DNA from: Siphonodentalium dalli
Taxonomy: Eukaryota; Mollusca; Scaphopoda; Gadilida; Siphonodentaliidae
Length of the DNA: 64,000 bases
Assembly: GCA_032622095.1 (NCBI GenBank)
Contig: CP136067.1
Span: 47,909,549 to 47,973,548 of the forward strand
Direction of reading: 5' to 3'
Shown: positions 15,101 to 23,399 of the stretch, piece after piece
How the letters are laid out: every line of letters begins with the position of its first letter
Numbering within the stretch: the first letter of the stretch is position 1
Notes under the pieces: model-generated
The model's input: only the letters and a program-made list of their open reading frames with translations
The model's database searches: none
Told to the model about the DNA's origin: nothing
Made by a program: the position numbers and the translations under genes

Positions 15101-16388
15101 TTAGTACGAGAAGACTTGGACTACCTATGGGTGACTCGTATATATAAGAGAATGCATTGGCACAGGGTTTTTGCAAAATTTCAGGAAACTGTAGTCATGG
15201 AAGGGTTAAAGTGAACATGGTTATATGTTTATAGTTAAAGGACGGACTAACATTAGTGACGTTGATTATTATTGTAAATGTTTTATATCAAAATATGGGG
15301 ACAAAGAGTCAGATTGACTAGTTTTGTTGATAAAGATGATGATAAGGCAATTCAAGCTATCCAGCAATGTCAAAGCTAGTTTGTACATAGATTTATAGCA
15401 TGAATTTGTGATCCACGCACAAGGAAAGTAACCTGATTCATATATGCGAGTTGCTTTCCAGGTTTATGTGTGCAGTGGAGTGATTTTTATGAATTAATCC
15501 TCTACACGGTCTTTCCTCCACCCTGACGATGTGATATGGCCTAATGGCTAAAAGGACGATAAACCCATATAATCATACACCCTCTACATTCACACAATTA
15601 GCACCCATAAGAATCAGTACAAATAACCATACGGTTTACACAAATGTTTCCTATGTTCATCAACCAATAACTGTAGCATCCACTTCATAAAAAGCGATGA
15701 ACCACCTACATCACTTCAAGCCGATCATGTGCACTCGCTGCATGTTATTGTTGGGAGACTGTATTGAAATTTAAACAATATGTTACTTACAATTGTTTTG
15801 GTAGTTTTGAAAAGTTGTTCCAGAAGGGATTCCTGTTTAAATACTGAGCATGTAATTAAATGATGTTATGCCGTTTTTGTTGAATTTATTATCTCAAAAT
15901 TCCAGGCAATTAATTGAATGGAAATTTTAGGTTTTCTCCAATGTGTCAATAACACCCCTCCAAATGAATAGCGGACCATTCCAATGCATATTTTAATACT
16001 GGAATGTGGAGAATACATTGAATAATGAAACGTTAACCCTTTCTATACTAATTACGCATTGACGAGTATTTTCCTTAGGAAATGTTCAGATAATAAGTTC
16101 AACAAACGACCGTATGTTGTTTGTTGAAATTATTATCTGAACATTTCCCTCTAATTAATATAATTATTTTGTTCTTGTATTATCTGTTTTTTTGTCTGTC
16201 ATCTGCTTTTATTACCTGGAACATGCCTCCAAATGGATATCTAGATCGTTCCAGTCTATACTTTTATAACTGAATGGGAGAATCCATTTGATATAGAAAG
16301 GTATAACAGTGTTTTATCTTTACCTGCATCTTATTTTCAGGGATTCTTCAACCATTATCCTGCTGTGAGAGACTCGCTGAATTTCTAG
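1..16388 (+). CDS. DNPEP: Aspartyl aminopeptidase, C-terminal six exons (gene span)
   Basis: M18 zinc metallopeptidase that removes N-terminal Asp or Glu from peptides in the cytosol; the family enzyme is a dodecamer of about 475-500 residues. Six exons (1-104, 861-1018, 3028-3067, 10728-10829, 12063-12230, 16341-16388) join in frame to 205 residues, so more than half the protein lies to the left. Visible signatures are LFDNEEVGS (general base Glu and metal-binding Glu), the metal-binding Asp in [25 protein letters not shown], and the metal-binding His in SMHSIREM. The end [15 protein letters not shown] matches the family C-terminus in position but lacks the few extra residues of the vertebrate form. 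Every junction is GT-AG and phase-consistent. Introns carry MITEs and larger elements. I see no frameshift, so the gene looks functional. The identification rests on recognising family motifs, not on a database search. Confidence 0.95.
255..692. mobile_element. Palindromic MITE, family A, copy 1
   Basis: The terminal inverted repeat begins AGCCTGCAAATAGT and is mirrored at the right end. The 7-bp direct repeat ACATACT flanks it (248-254 and 693-699). Inside are two separate hairpins of about 95 bp, each with arms containing GAGGTCCCCAGAGGGTGAAT, joined by a non-palindromic centre. It lies in the first DNPEP intron of the window. Confidence 0.75.
861..1018 (+). CDS. DNPEP: DNPEP exon
   Basis: The acceptor is TGTGTTTTAG|GTTGGG and the donor is TACTC|GTGAGT (phase 2). 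It encodes [10 protein letters not shown] through [12 protein letters not shown], including the aspartate metal ligand. Confidence 0.93.
1785..2839. mobile_element. TIR DNA element with 8-bp target duplication
   Basis: The direct repeat ATGTATCA occurs at 1777-1784 and 2840-2847. The ends are GGGTATCACCCCCC and its inverse. Next to the left end a ~31-bp unit (GGGGGGTGAATCCTGAATAC...) is repeated about three times, and degenerate inverted copies lie near the right end. The interior holds three diverged copies of a block containing GACACACCG...CCGGTGTG(A/C)GAAAATTTT. There is no transposase ORF, so it is non-autonomous. An 8-bp duplication suits hAT-like elements. Confidence 0.65.
3028..3067 (+). 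CDS. DNPEP: DNPEP exon (40 nt)
   Basis: The acceptor is CTTTCAG at 3021-3027. The exon completes the split Ser codon, then encodes [13 protein letters not shown]. The donor GTACTA follows at 3068. A palindromic MITE begins 16 bases downstream. Confidence 0.9.
3084..3491. mobile_element. TTAA-flanked double-hairpin MITE, copy B1
   Basis: TTAA lies at both edges and the ends are CCCTTTACCCAACA, as in piggyBac-type elements (TTAA target, CCCTT start). The core is two hairpins: arms CCAATGCATTCTCTTATATA... around GTCGACCATAGG, then the reverse complement of that hairpin, bounded by CCTGTGCC and GGCACAGGG. The right part carries a GGCCGGTTTT triplet repeat. It lies in a DNPEP intron. Confidence 0.8.
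3492..4560. other. Intron sequence without a recognised gene
   Basis: Intron of DNPEP. I see no exon here. The GC-rich patch GGGCGCGAAGCGCCCGGG at 3839 and the block to 4140 differ in composition from their surroundings and may be the left part of the SGNH-bearing element that follows. Confidence 0.4.
4920..5605 (+). pseudogene. SGNH/GDSL hydrolase ORF of a retroelement, frameshifted
   Basis: An open frame at 4920-5495 encodes 191 codons; near 5390 a one-base shift moves the homologous reading into another frame, which stays open to a TAG at 5603-5605. All four SGNH landmarks are visible: block I FGSSHL (Ser), block II ARGGLTL (Gly), block III HFGGNN (Asn) and, after the frameshift, block V RDRIH (Asp and His). 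Such domains occur in Ngaro-like tyrosine-recombinase retroelements, and the adjacent large direct repeats fit that, but no recombinase or reverse transcriptase is visible. It lies inside a DNPEP intron and is most likely dead. The start at 4920 is only the first ATG, and ATGs inside are equally possible. Confidence 0.6.
5911..6369 (+). repeat. Direct repeats flanking the SGNH element (units 1 and 2)
   Basis: Unit 1 (5911-6124) and unit 2 (about 6170-6348) share GGAGATAATTATTCGA, GGCTTATACTACGG, CCGCCCGAGGACATTC and GATTTTGGTGTTAGTCAAT. A third unit lies at 6925-7165. The unit 1 leader (TTGTATATATATACACAATT) recurs only in unit 3. The partial nesting resembles the split direct repeats of tyrosine-recombinase retroelements. 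Confidence 0.65.
6378..6620 (-). pseudogene. LINE reverse transcriptase C-terminal fragment
   Basis: Eighty codons on the minus strand contain [33 protein letters not shown] and [10 protein letters not shown]. This is the thumb/C-terminal pattern of Jockey-like non-LTR reverse transcriptases (Q..QN.ALR, TPI.ALH, R...L). No catalytic motifs remain. It sits between units of a tandem repeat region. Confidence 0.6.
6818..6919. repeat. Left arm of ~100-bp inverted repeat pair
   Basis: GAAAAATAAAAAGCCAACAT to GAAAACACAGATATGTAT is the reverse complement of 7791-7888, with a poly-C tract in place of GGGGGAGGGG. The pair brackets about 0.9 kb. Confidence 0.75.
6925..7165 (+). repeat. Third copy of the SGNH-element direct repeat
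   Basis: It matches 5911-6124 including the TTGTATATATATACACAATT leader, and ends at AATATGCATATATTCAATAA as in unit 2 (about 6348). Confidence 0.7.
7187..7660 (+). repeat. 92-bp tandem repeat array (about five units)
   Basis: Units begin AACACCTGTGCTCTGGGC at 7281, 7373 and 7465, spaced exactly 92 bp and nearly identical. Diverged units flank them at about 7187 and 7557. One more unit lies at 6717-6810, separated from the array by the inverted-repeat arm and the third SGNH-type repeat, so the array has been interrupted. Confidence 0.85.
7791..7888. repeat. Right arm of ~100-bp inverted repeat pair
   Basis: Reverse complement of 6818-6919. Confidence 0.75.
7889..9167. other. Intronic sequence, no gene seen
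   Basis: AT-rich. The only structure I see is a pair of short related blocks (TTTTGCCAAATGAAA at about 8635 and again at about 8985). Confidence 0.4.
9168..9635. mobile_element. Palindromic MITE, family A, copy 2
   Basis: It is flanked by ATCGGTA (9161-9167 and 9636-9642). It has the same hairpin arms as copy 1 (GAGGTCCCCAGAGGGTGAAT), with ends CAAGCCTG and CAGGCTTG. Confidence 0.78.
9661..10625. mobile_element. Element with ~160-bp tandem core (pearl/HINE-like)
   Basis: It starts with a hairpin at 9668-9692 (GTCGAGTTTT and its inverse), then a GGGCGGGCGGCG tract, then about four units of ~160 bp carrying GAGTTATGGCCCTTAATTAG, GTTAGCGCGATAACTTCAA and GATTGAAATTTGGTATATAG. Tandem ~160-bp cores with terminal hairpins are known in non-autonomous Helentron-type elements of bivalves; assignment here is by analogy. 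Confidence 0.6.
10728..10829 (+). CDS. DNPEP: DNPEP exon
   Basis: The acceptor is ATTTCAG and the donor is CAG|GTTAGA. It encodes 34 codons from [14 protein letters not shown] to KKVNVPLQ. The preceding intron is 7.66 kb and is filled by repeats. Confidence 0.93.
11299..11699. mobile_element. TTAA-flanked double-hairpin MITE, copy B2
   Basis: Nearly identical to copy B1 at 3084, including CCCTTTACCCAACA ends, both hairpins and the GGCCGGTTTT tract, here one unit shorter. TTAA is duplicated at both edges. It lies in a DNPEP intron. Confidence 0.85.
11999..12062 (+). promoter_or_regulatory. Triplicated 3' splice site
   Basis: A 21-bp unit GGATTTGGCTTGTCTTTTGTA occurs three times in tandem, so three equal acceptors TCTTTTGTAG precede the DNPEP exon at 12063. 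Use of either upstream AG would add sequence in the same frame (21 is divisible by 3), but each unit ends in an in-frame TAG. Confidence 0.8.
12063..12230 (+). CDS. DNPEP: DNPEP exon with a triplicated acceptor
   Basis: It encodes 56 codons from [12 protein letters not shown] through SMHSIREM to YAVELYK, and the donor is AAG|GTACAA. The acceptor tract is a 21-bp unit repeated in tandem, so three identical TCTTTTGTAG acceptors precede the exon. Only the last keeps the frame open. Confidence 0.93.
12298..12393 (+). repeat. Decayed tRNA-derived (SINE-like) sequence
   Basis: GGGGTCCCCAGATGACTCAG followed by TTGGTAAAGC resembles a tRNA A box (TGGCTCAGTTGGTAAAGC). The expected B box about 50 bases on is degenerate (GATGCAAATTTCC), so this is a relic, not a working tRNA gene. 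Confidence 0.4.
12498..13635. mobile_element. Foldback-like element with tandem-repeat TIRs
   Basis: The left terminus (12498-12633) is about seven tandem copies of a ~19-bp unit GGCTNATACGGACCCT; the right terminus (13517-13635) carries the same units inverted. TTCTCTTA is duplicated at 12490-12497 and 13636-13643. The AT-rich middle has its own ~168-bp duplication (about 12910-13035 and 13078-13205). Termini built of short tandem repeats are the hallmark of foldback elements. There is no ORF. Confidence 0.7.
13761..15123. mobile_element. Non-autonomous DNA transposon, 8-bp target duplication
   Basis: CCTATGGG is duplicated at 13753-13760 and 15124-15131. TIRs of nearly 70 bp begin TAGTCCAAGTCTTCTCGTAC and end at a TCCGAG box. 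The 1.36-kb interior has no convincing transposase. It is inserted in the loop of the second hairpin of the host MITE. Confidence 0.75.
15210..16340. other. DNPEP intron with small palindromes
   Basis: A palindrome at about 16078-16148 has arms GGAAATGTTCAGATAATAA. A diverged direct duplication (CCTCCAAATG...GGAGAATNCATT) lies on both sides of it (about 15955-16025 and 16227-16295). TATGGCCTAATGGCTAAAAG at about 15535 resembles a tRNA A box but has no B box. Confidence 0.45.
16341..16388 (+). CDS. DNPEP: DNPEP terminal coding exon
   Basis: The acceptor is TTATTTTCAG. Fifteen codons ([15 protein letters not shown]) are followed by TAG at 16386-16388. A TTAA-flanked MITE starts 48 bases after the stop and so lies in the 3' UTR or immediate flank. 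Confidence 0.93.
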   Translation, partial: GFFNHYPAVRDSLNF

Positions 16389-16435
16389 AAAAAAGCTTGT
16401 TCAAGTCACCCTCCAGATGGAAGATCGCCGCCTTA

Positions 16436-16868
16436 TTAACCCTTCCATGACTGGGACTTTCTGAATTTTTTTTAAAACCCTGTGCCAATGCATTCTCTTA
16501 TATACGCGAGTCGCCCATAGGGTGCCTCACATATATAAGAGAATGCATTGGTCTAACAAATTTTATATTATTTTTTATAATTGTTAAAATATGTAAGAAA
16601 AAATGATAAAAAATTATTAAAGAATGTAAGAAATGATGATGAAAAATTATAAAATTTAAAGAATATAAGAAAAAATTATAAAAATTGTTATAGAACGTAA
16701 GACAAAATTATAAAAAAAATTTAAGAATGTAAGAAAAATTGATTGTTAGGACAATGCATTCTCTTATATATGCGAGGCATCCTATGGTCGACTTGCATAT
16801 ATAAGAGAATGCATTAGCACAGGGTATTTAATGCTGCACCAGCACAGCTCCTGTCATGAAAGGGTTAA
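16436..16868. mobile_element. TTAA-flanked double-hairpin MITE, copy B5
   Basis: TTAA is at both ends, and the ends CCCTTCCATGA and TCATGAAAGGG belong to the second end type. The hairpin core is CCCTGTGCCAATG...CACAGGG. The centre is expanded by TATAAAAATTNNTAAAGAATGTAAG repeats. It begins 48 bases after the DNPEP stop. Confidence 0.78.
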
Positions 16869-17319
16869 CTCATCCACACCAAGATCTGTGAAATGTTTCC
16901 TGAAAAAATACAAGCTTGTGGTTGTCTGCTGTACATGAAGAATCTTAACCTCTTTGCTGCTAGATGATGATATGACTGGGCTGGGCTTTTAACGTTATTG
17001 CCATTTTCCAGTGGAACAATATAACGAGAATATCACAAGAACCATAAAACTGACTCAGTTGAAATGCTATTATCTTTAACAATCGTGGAACATCATACAA
17101 TGTTTGAAACTTTGAGTTCCAGTTAGGAAAAATGGCCATTATCGTTCACAATCGTTGAACATCATACACTTTGAAACTTTGAGTTTCAGTTATTCCGATG
17201 CACAAATCTCTGAGTTCCAGTTATGAAAAATGGCCTACAGTTACTGTGCTGAAGTATATCCGTAGGTTCTACAGACCATATAGCACGCGACATGCACTTT
17301 TACGGATGTCATAGCAGTG

Positions 17320-17720
17320 AAGAGGTTAAAGATACGGTTGGCCTTGGTGGTGGGTATCCTGTGAAAATATTTCCACCCGTCAAAAACCGCCACAAACAGA
17401 AAGAACATCAAAATGTAGACAGACTTTGTCCGTATACAAATAAGAAATATCGCATAAACAGTATGTTATTGTCATATATTTGACCATTGTTATGTAAACA
17501 AAAGCTTAAAAAGTTACTTTTCTGGTGTTTGTTTATATTATGATGGTAAACATAAAGAGCGTTCTTTGCTGGTGAATTCCTGATATGGAACTAATAAAGA
17601 GCGTTTATGCCATTTGTGTGTGATTAGCCAGTAGCATTGTGCTATCTTCTGTAACACAATCAGGCTCTTGTTTAGGTAAAATATAGTAGGTCTGTATGAT
17701 AACACGCTGTTTACGCGATG
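17320..17720 (+). repeat. Dispersed repeat family G, plus copy
   Basis: It matches, in reverse, 51030-51345. Shared blocks include GTCAAAAACCG, AACAGAAAGAA, CAGTATGTTATTGTCA (one substitution), GATATGGAA and AATAAAGAGCGTTTAT. I see no coding capacity. Confidence 0.65.
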
Positions 17721-17902
17721 GTCATGGCATATATGGACGAAACTGTATGCGTTTTAATGTTTTTCTGTTTACGGTGATTGGAACAAATATGAATATTTTC
17801 GACAACTAAGGCCGCACGTGCCTTTAAGCGTCAATGGATACCGATACCTTTGATTAACCAATTGTTTTATCATGGTTGTACAATTGGTAGGTGTATTGTA
17901 GG

Positions 17903-18313
17903 CAAGCCTGAAAATATGGTGCCGGATATTTGCAGAATGAGGTCCCCAGAAGGTGAATTTGGTGATGCTACCCTGAACAGCAGGCTAGCATTACTAAATT
18001 CACCTTCTGGGGGACCTCATTCTGCTTGCCCTCATCTTCTCTGGTTAGGATCTTTATTATCAAATTTACAATTTTTGTTTAGTTTCTTTAGAAAATATCT
18101 TCTTTTTTTTGGCTTAGAGTATCTATATCCCCAAATTAACAACATTGCATAATTGAGGTGCCCAATGGGTGCACATCACAATCTTCACCATCTGGGAACT
18201 TAAATCTGTGTTTTAGGTTCATGATGCTAACCCGCTGTGTTGGTAGCATAACTAAATTCACCCTCTGGGGACCTCATACTTCAAATGTGTGGCACCATAT
18301 TTTCAGGCCTGAG
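17903..18313. mobile_element. Palindromic MITE, family A, copy 3
   Basis: TGTAGG flanks both sides (17897-17902 and 18314-18319). The ends are CAAGCCTGAAAATATGG and its inverse. The two GAGGTCCCCAGA-type hairpins and the same centre as copies 1 and 2 are present. Confidence 0.75.
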
Positions 18314-18319
18314 TGTAGG

Positions 18320-18980
18320 AACTACCTTTGTTGTCATTCGTGGAGGTAAAATTACGTCGTTTTACTCATTGAAAATTACACATATTTATATAGTAATGAC
18401 TACACTGACATGGACAATATATAAATCCTTTTAAAAATTATATACAACAGAGTGTAAACGAATGTGGCATTTGGAGAAGATTGAGAAGCTAAGAAATACC
18501 GTGTTTTTGTTTGATATTAGTGATAACTGAATTTGAATACTCATTTTAGTAGCAAAGAAGCATGTGGTGTCTATGTATTACGGCCTAGCCCTAAATAATT
18601 AATATTAGTTTTAGCATATAATCAGAATTTTATTCTCTCGCAAGGAAAATTAGATTTATAGCATTAAAGATGTATTCAGGTTTCCAAACCTCCAGTTTCA
18701 ACAACAACATTTAATTCAGAAAACGTTTTCGCTGAAAAAAAAAGTTGTCATATAAAGTAGACCTATATATATATATCAAAGACTGTCATATTGTTGTTGA
18801 AATATTAACAAAATAATTATTTGATTGAAACTATATGAAATAAATGGATGGAAAATTCAAGATATAGCCTGTCAGGTGGCCCATCTCATTTCAAACTTCA
18901 TAATAAGTAAAATAGGTTTTATAAAAATTGTCACGGATCTTGAATACATTGAATACATTGTGACCGGTGTGTACTGTGTG
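18320..18980. other. Intergenic, nothing recognised
   Basis: AT-rich sequence without ORFs or clear repeats. Confidence 0.4.
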
Positions 18981-19195
18981 TACTGTAATGCCCTAAATAA
19001 TCGACTCCTTAACTACAGCTGAATTATGGGTAATTTTTCAGGATTTAGTCGGAAATATGGCTTGTTGCCATTGATCGGAAAGCTCTTACAGAGCTTTCTG
19101 ATGAATGGCAACAAGCCATATTTCCGACTAAATCCTGAAAAATTACCCATAATTCTGCTGTGGTTAAGGAGTCGATCATTTAGGGCATCACTGTA
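18981..19195. mobile_element. Tc1/mariner-type hairpin MITE
   Basis: An almost complete palindrome of 215 bp bounded by TA. The arms contain GACTCCTTAAC, GAATTATGGGTAATTTTTCA and CGGAAATATGGCTTGTTGCC. Its outer part is shared with the tandem MITEs at 56261-56743. Confidence 0.75.
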
Positions 19196-19525
19196 TGTAT
19201 GTATCTGACGGTTTTGTGTTTTTGTATGTCTACACTTGCAATAATAACTTATTTATCTGTTTCACAGATTATCTGTTCTATTAGAATTATATTTATTTAG
19301 GATACATCATTTGTATCGGTGATCACAGTAATAAACTTATTCAGTTAGACTGTAGTTCATTATTATTGTTAATAATCTTCCAATTGGCAGTCCCGCGTGT
19401 AGAATTTTAAAGGGACTCGATGGTTTCAAAGAGGGTTCATGCGAAAATAGCATAAAAGTCTGTAAAACAACTATCATCAAGAAGTACATGAAAAATATAT
19501 TGAATTTCTTCTTATTTTCATAATT

Positions 19526-20085
19526 GCCCCCCGACATTCCGTCGGAGGACTGTAGTAATGACCCTGTCCATGCGTGCGTCTATCCATCCGGAACTTTGTC
19601 TGAGCCTGTATTCTGTCATTTTCTGGTCAATTTAAAAAAAACTTGGCACGTATATCAACCAGCATGGGAATCTGCGCAACTGCGATTTTGAGTTCAGTCG
19701 GAGTCATTTTGGCGGAGTTATTGCCATATTTCGACATAGAATCATACATCCTGGGGGGTTGCATCTTTTTTTCAAGCCTGTATTCCAGTCAATTTAAAAA
19801 AAAACCTGGCACAGATGTCAACCAGCATGGGAACATGCGCACCTGCAATTTTGAGTTAAGTCGGAGTCATTTTGGCGGAGTTATTTGCAATTTTTCGACA
19901 TAGAAATGTTTTGTTTTTTATTTTAGAGTTATTGACCCTTTCTAGACACAATTGAAGATGTGCAACATATTTAGTGAATGTGCATTTTTTATCATATTGG
20001 TGTTATCAATTCCTCCTACAGTTTGGGAATCATAAATCCTTCAAACCTGCCACCTTCGTCGGGGACAATTTGGTCAGCGACCTTT
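19526..20085. mobile_element. Element with two ~160-bp internal repeats (pearl/HINE-like)
   Basis: The left end is CCCCCCGACATTCCGTCGGA, a short hairpin; the right end GTCGGGGACAATTT is its inverse. Two internal units share AACCAGCATGGGAA, GATTTTGAGTT, GTCGGAGTCATTTTGGCGGA and TTTCGACATAGAA. Confidence 0.55.
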
Positions 20086-20089
20086 TATT

Positions 20090-20365
20090 ATATATTTTCT
20101 AATAGTGAGATTTCACATGTTAAAACCATTGTTTTGTAAACATTACTGTTACAGTGGAATTACTGACAAAAGATACCAAAGTTTAATCAAAACTTGACAT
20201 TAAACATTGGAAAATGTCAAAGCATTGAAAAATATCATGAAAATCATATTCAGACTATATTATTTGAACTTGCCAATTAGCGATATTTGTTGGGAAATCA
20301 CTAAGAGTTTTGTTTACATTACAATGGTTTCAACATGCGAAATTTAGTTATCGGATAAGTATCAG
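20090..20365. mobile_element. TIR element, family I
   Basis: The ends (GAGATTTCACATGTTAAAAC, CCATTGTTTTGTAAACATTA) are inverted at 20310-20355. A relative lies at 28355-28985. Confidence 0.5.
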
Positions 20366-20477
20366 TGATGAATATAAGAACACAGATTATCTATTTGTCC
20401 ATGGTTCTTCTTAGTGGTGATGTTTTACAGTTTTATATTTTTTTGCACACTTCCCCACTGCGAGTTCCTTGATTTTT

Positions 20478-20872
20478 AACCACCCCCCCATATTTGGTCC
20501 ACTGCGTTCACTCGAATGTGTCCCTGCCCTGTATGGCAGACCAAGCAAGCGTTATCGGCATAGATGTGTTCAATGCAAACACCTCTATAACAAATGGGTT
20601 GTTTTTCACAGAATGTGATTAGAATACTCATTGTCAAGAACTGGCTACGTGAAGACTGTCCAATTTTGAAGTGGTCTTTCACATATCCAGTTTCTTGAAT
20701 GTGGCCGTGGTTTCTTGTCGCATTCGGCAAAATACTCCTCCTTCAAGCGACCTGATTTATGGAGTTGTTTACCTTAATATATCTATGTTGATAAAACTTT
20801 TTTGGTCTGCCATAAGGAGCAGGGGTCCTTTCGAGTGAATATAGTGAACCAGTTGTGGGGGTAGTTCAAAAT
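20478..20872. mobile_element. TIR element of ~395 bp
   Basis: Ends of about 65 bp are inverted: CACTGCGTTCACTCGAA and TGTATGGCAGACCAA on the left match TTCGAGTGAATATAGTG and TTGGTCTGCCATAAG on the right. It is non-coding. Confidence 0.6.
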
Positions 20873-20993
20873 CATGCTCCTAAAATCCTGCAGATTGACA
20901 ACTGGTAAGTTCAAGAAAATCCCACACAGTAATAAGGCCAGTGACACTTAACAAACACTGATCACCCAGTTAACACATTAACATGCGATTATT

Positions 20994-23345
20994 AGCTCAA
21001 CTTACTTTGTAAGTTTGAGCTACTGCCATGGTTTGGCATCCGTCGTCCGTGTGTGCGTGTGTCCGTCAACAATTTCCTTTGGCGCGGGCTACAGGTCGTA
21101 CCTTTGGTCTGATCTTTATGAAATTTGTCATGAATGTTGACATTGACATGTAGATGGGAACGAGTCGTTTTGGGGTCATTCGGCCAAAAAACATGGCCGC
21201 TGGTGGCCATCTTGGATTTCAAAATTCAATCCATTGGCGCGGGCTACAGGTCGTACTGCTGGTCTGATCATGAAATTTGTCATGGATGTTAATATTGCCG
21301 TGTAGATGGGAACGAGTCATTCTGGGGTCGTTCGGCTAAAAAACATGGCCGCCAGCAGCCTTCTTGGATTTTACTCTTTGCATGACTAAATCCTTTGGCG
21401 CGGGCTACAGGTCGTTGCGTTGGTCGGAAGTTCATGAAATTTGTCATGGATGTTAACAATAACATGTAGATGGGAACGAGTCATTTTGGGGTTGTTCGGC
21501 CGAAAAACATGGCCGCCAGCAGCCATCTTGGATTTTACTCTTTGCATGACTAAATCCTTTGGCGCGGGGTACAGGTCGTACCTTTTGTCTGATCTTTATG
21601 AAATTTGTCATGAATGTTGAAATTAACATGTAGATGGGAACGAGTCATTTTGGGGTTATTCGGCCAAAAAACATGGCCGCTGGTGGCCATCTTGGATTTC
21701 AAAATTCAATCCATTGGCGCGGGCTACAGGTCGTACTGCTTGTCTGATCATCATGAAATTTGTCATGGATGTTAATATTGACATGTAGATGGGAACGAGT
21801 CATTCTGGGGTCGTTTGGCCAAAAAACGTGGCCGTCAGCAGCCATCTTGGATTTACTCTTTGCATGACTAAATCCTTTGGCGCGGGCTACAAGTCGTAGC
21901 TTTGGTAAGGTCTTCATGAAATTTGTCATGGATGTTAACAATGACATGTAGATGGGAACGAGTCGTTTTGGGGTCATTCGGCCAAAAAACATGGCCGCAG
22001 CAACCATCTTGGAATTTACTCTTTGCATGACTAAATTCTTTGGCGCGGCTACAGGTCGTACCTTTTGTCTGATCTTTATGAAATTTGTCATGAATGTTGA
22101 CATTGACATGTTGATGGGAACGGTGTCATTTTTGGGTCATTCGGCATAAAAACATGGCTGCCAGTGGCCATCTTGGATTTCAAAATTCAATCCATTGGCG
22201 CGGGCTACAGGTTCTACTGCTTGTTGTCTGATCATCATGAAATTTTGCATGGATGTTAATATTGACATGTAGATGGGAACGAGTCATTCTGGATTTTATT
22301 CTTTGCATGACTAAATCCTTTGGCGCGGGCTACAGGTCGTCGCTTTGGTCAGATCTTCATGAAATTTGTCAGGGATGTTAACAATGACATGTTGATGGGA
22401 ACGAGTCATTTTGGGGTCATTCGGCCAAAAAACATGGCTGCCAGCAGCCATCTTGGATTTTACTCTTTGCATGACTAAATTCTTTGGCGCGGGCTACAAG
22501 TCGTAGCTTTGGTCAGATCTTCATGTTGATAATGACATGTAGATGGGAACGAGTCGTTTTGGGGTCATTCGGCCAAAAAACATGGCCGCTGGCGGCCATG
22601 TTGGATTTCAAAATTGAATCCATTGGTGCGGTCTACAGGTCGTACTGTTCGTCTGATCATCATGAAATTTGTCATGGATGTTAATTTTGACATGTAGATG
22701 GGAACGAGTAATTTTGGGGTCGTTCGGCCCAAAAAACATGGCCGCCAGCAGCCACCTTGGATTTTACTCTTTGCATGACTAAATCCTTTGGCGCGGGCTA
22801 CATGTCGTAGCTTTGGTCGGAACTTCATGAAATTTGTCATGGACGTTAACAATGACATGTAGATGGGAATGAGTCCTTTTGGGGTCATTCGGCCAAAAAG
22901 CATGGCTGCTGGTGGCCATCTTGGATTTCAAAATTCAATCCATTTGCGCGGGCTACAGGTCGTACTATTGACATGTAGATGGGAACGAGTCATTTTGGGG
23001 TCGTTCGGCCGGCCAAAAAAAATGGCCACCAGCAGCCATCTTGGATTTTACTCTTTGCATGACTAAATCCTTTGGCGCGGGCTACAGGTCGTAGCTTTGG
23101 TCGGATCTTCATGAAATTGGTCAGGGATGTTAACAATGACATGTAGATGGGAACTATTCCTTTTGGGGTTAATCGGCCAAAAAACATGGCTGCCAGCAGC
23201 CATCTTTGATTTTACTCTTTGCATGACTAAATCCTTTGGCACAGGTTAGATATTTCAATTAGCACCTTTCCTATTCCTCCATTGATTGTCAACCATTAAA
23301 TTATTCCCCTACATAAGTTGAGCTACAGTGTCATTGACACTTTCA
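20994..23345. mobile_element. Element with long ~160-bp tandem array (pearl/HINE-like)
   Basis: The left end is a hairpin at 20994-21021 (AGCTCAACTTAC and its inverse with one extra base), followed by GTCCGTGTGTGCGTGTGTCC. About 13-14 units of ~160 bp follow, each with GGCGCGGGCTACAGGTCGTA, CATGAAATTTGTCATGGATG, ACATGTAGATGGGAACGAGT and AACATGGCCGCCAGCAGCCA. Units alternate between two subtypes. The right end is ATAAGTTGAGCTACAGTGTC. All ORFs here are by-products of the repeat. Confidence 0.7.
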
Positions 23346-23399
23346 TGAGTTGAAAGTATGATTTTCGAAAATGGCATCATTTGCAATCAAGCAACATTC

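Larger units (their letters stand above)
12431..15209. mobile_element. TTAA-flanked MITE (copy B4) split by two nested insertions
   Basis: The outer ends are TTAACCCTTTCATGA and TCATGGAAGGGTTAA. Removing the insertions at 12498-13635 and 13761-15123 and their duplicated targets leaves about 260 bp, the length of the intact relative at 36573-36826. Both insertions hit the hairpin core. Confidence 0.75.
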
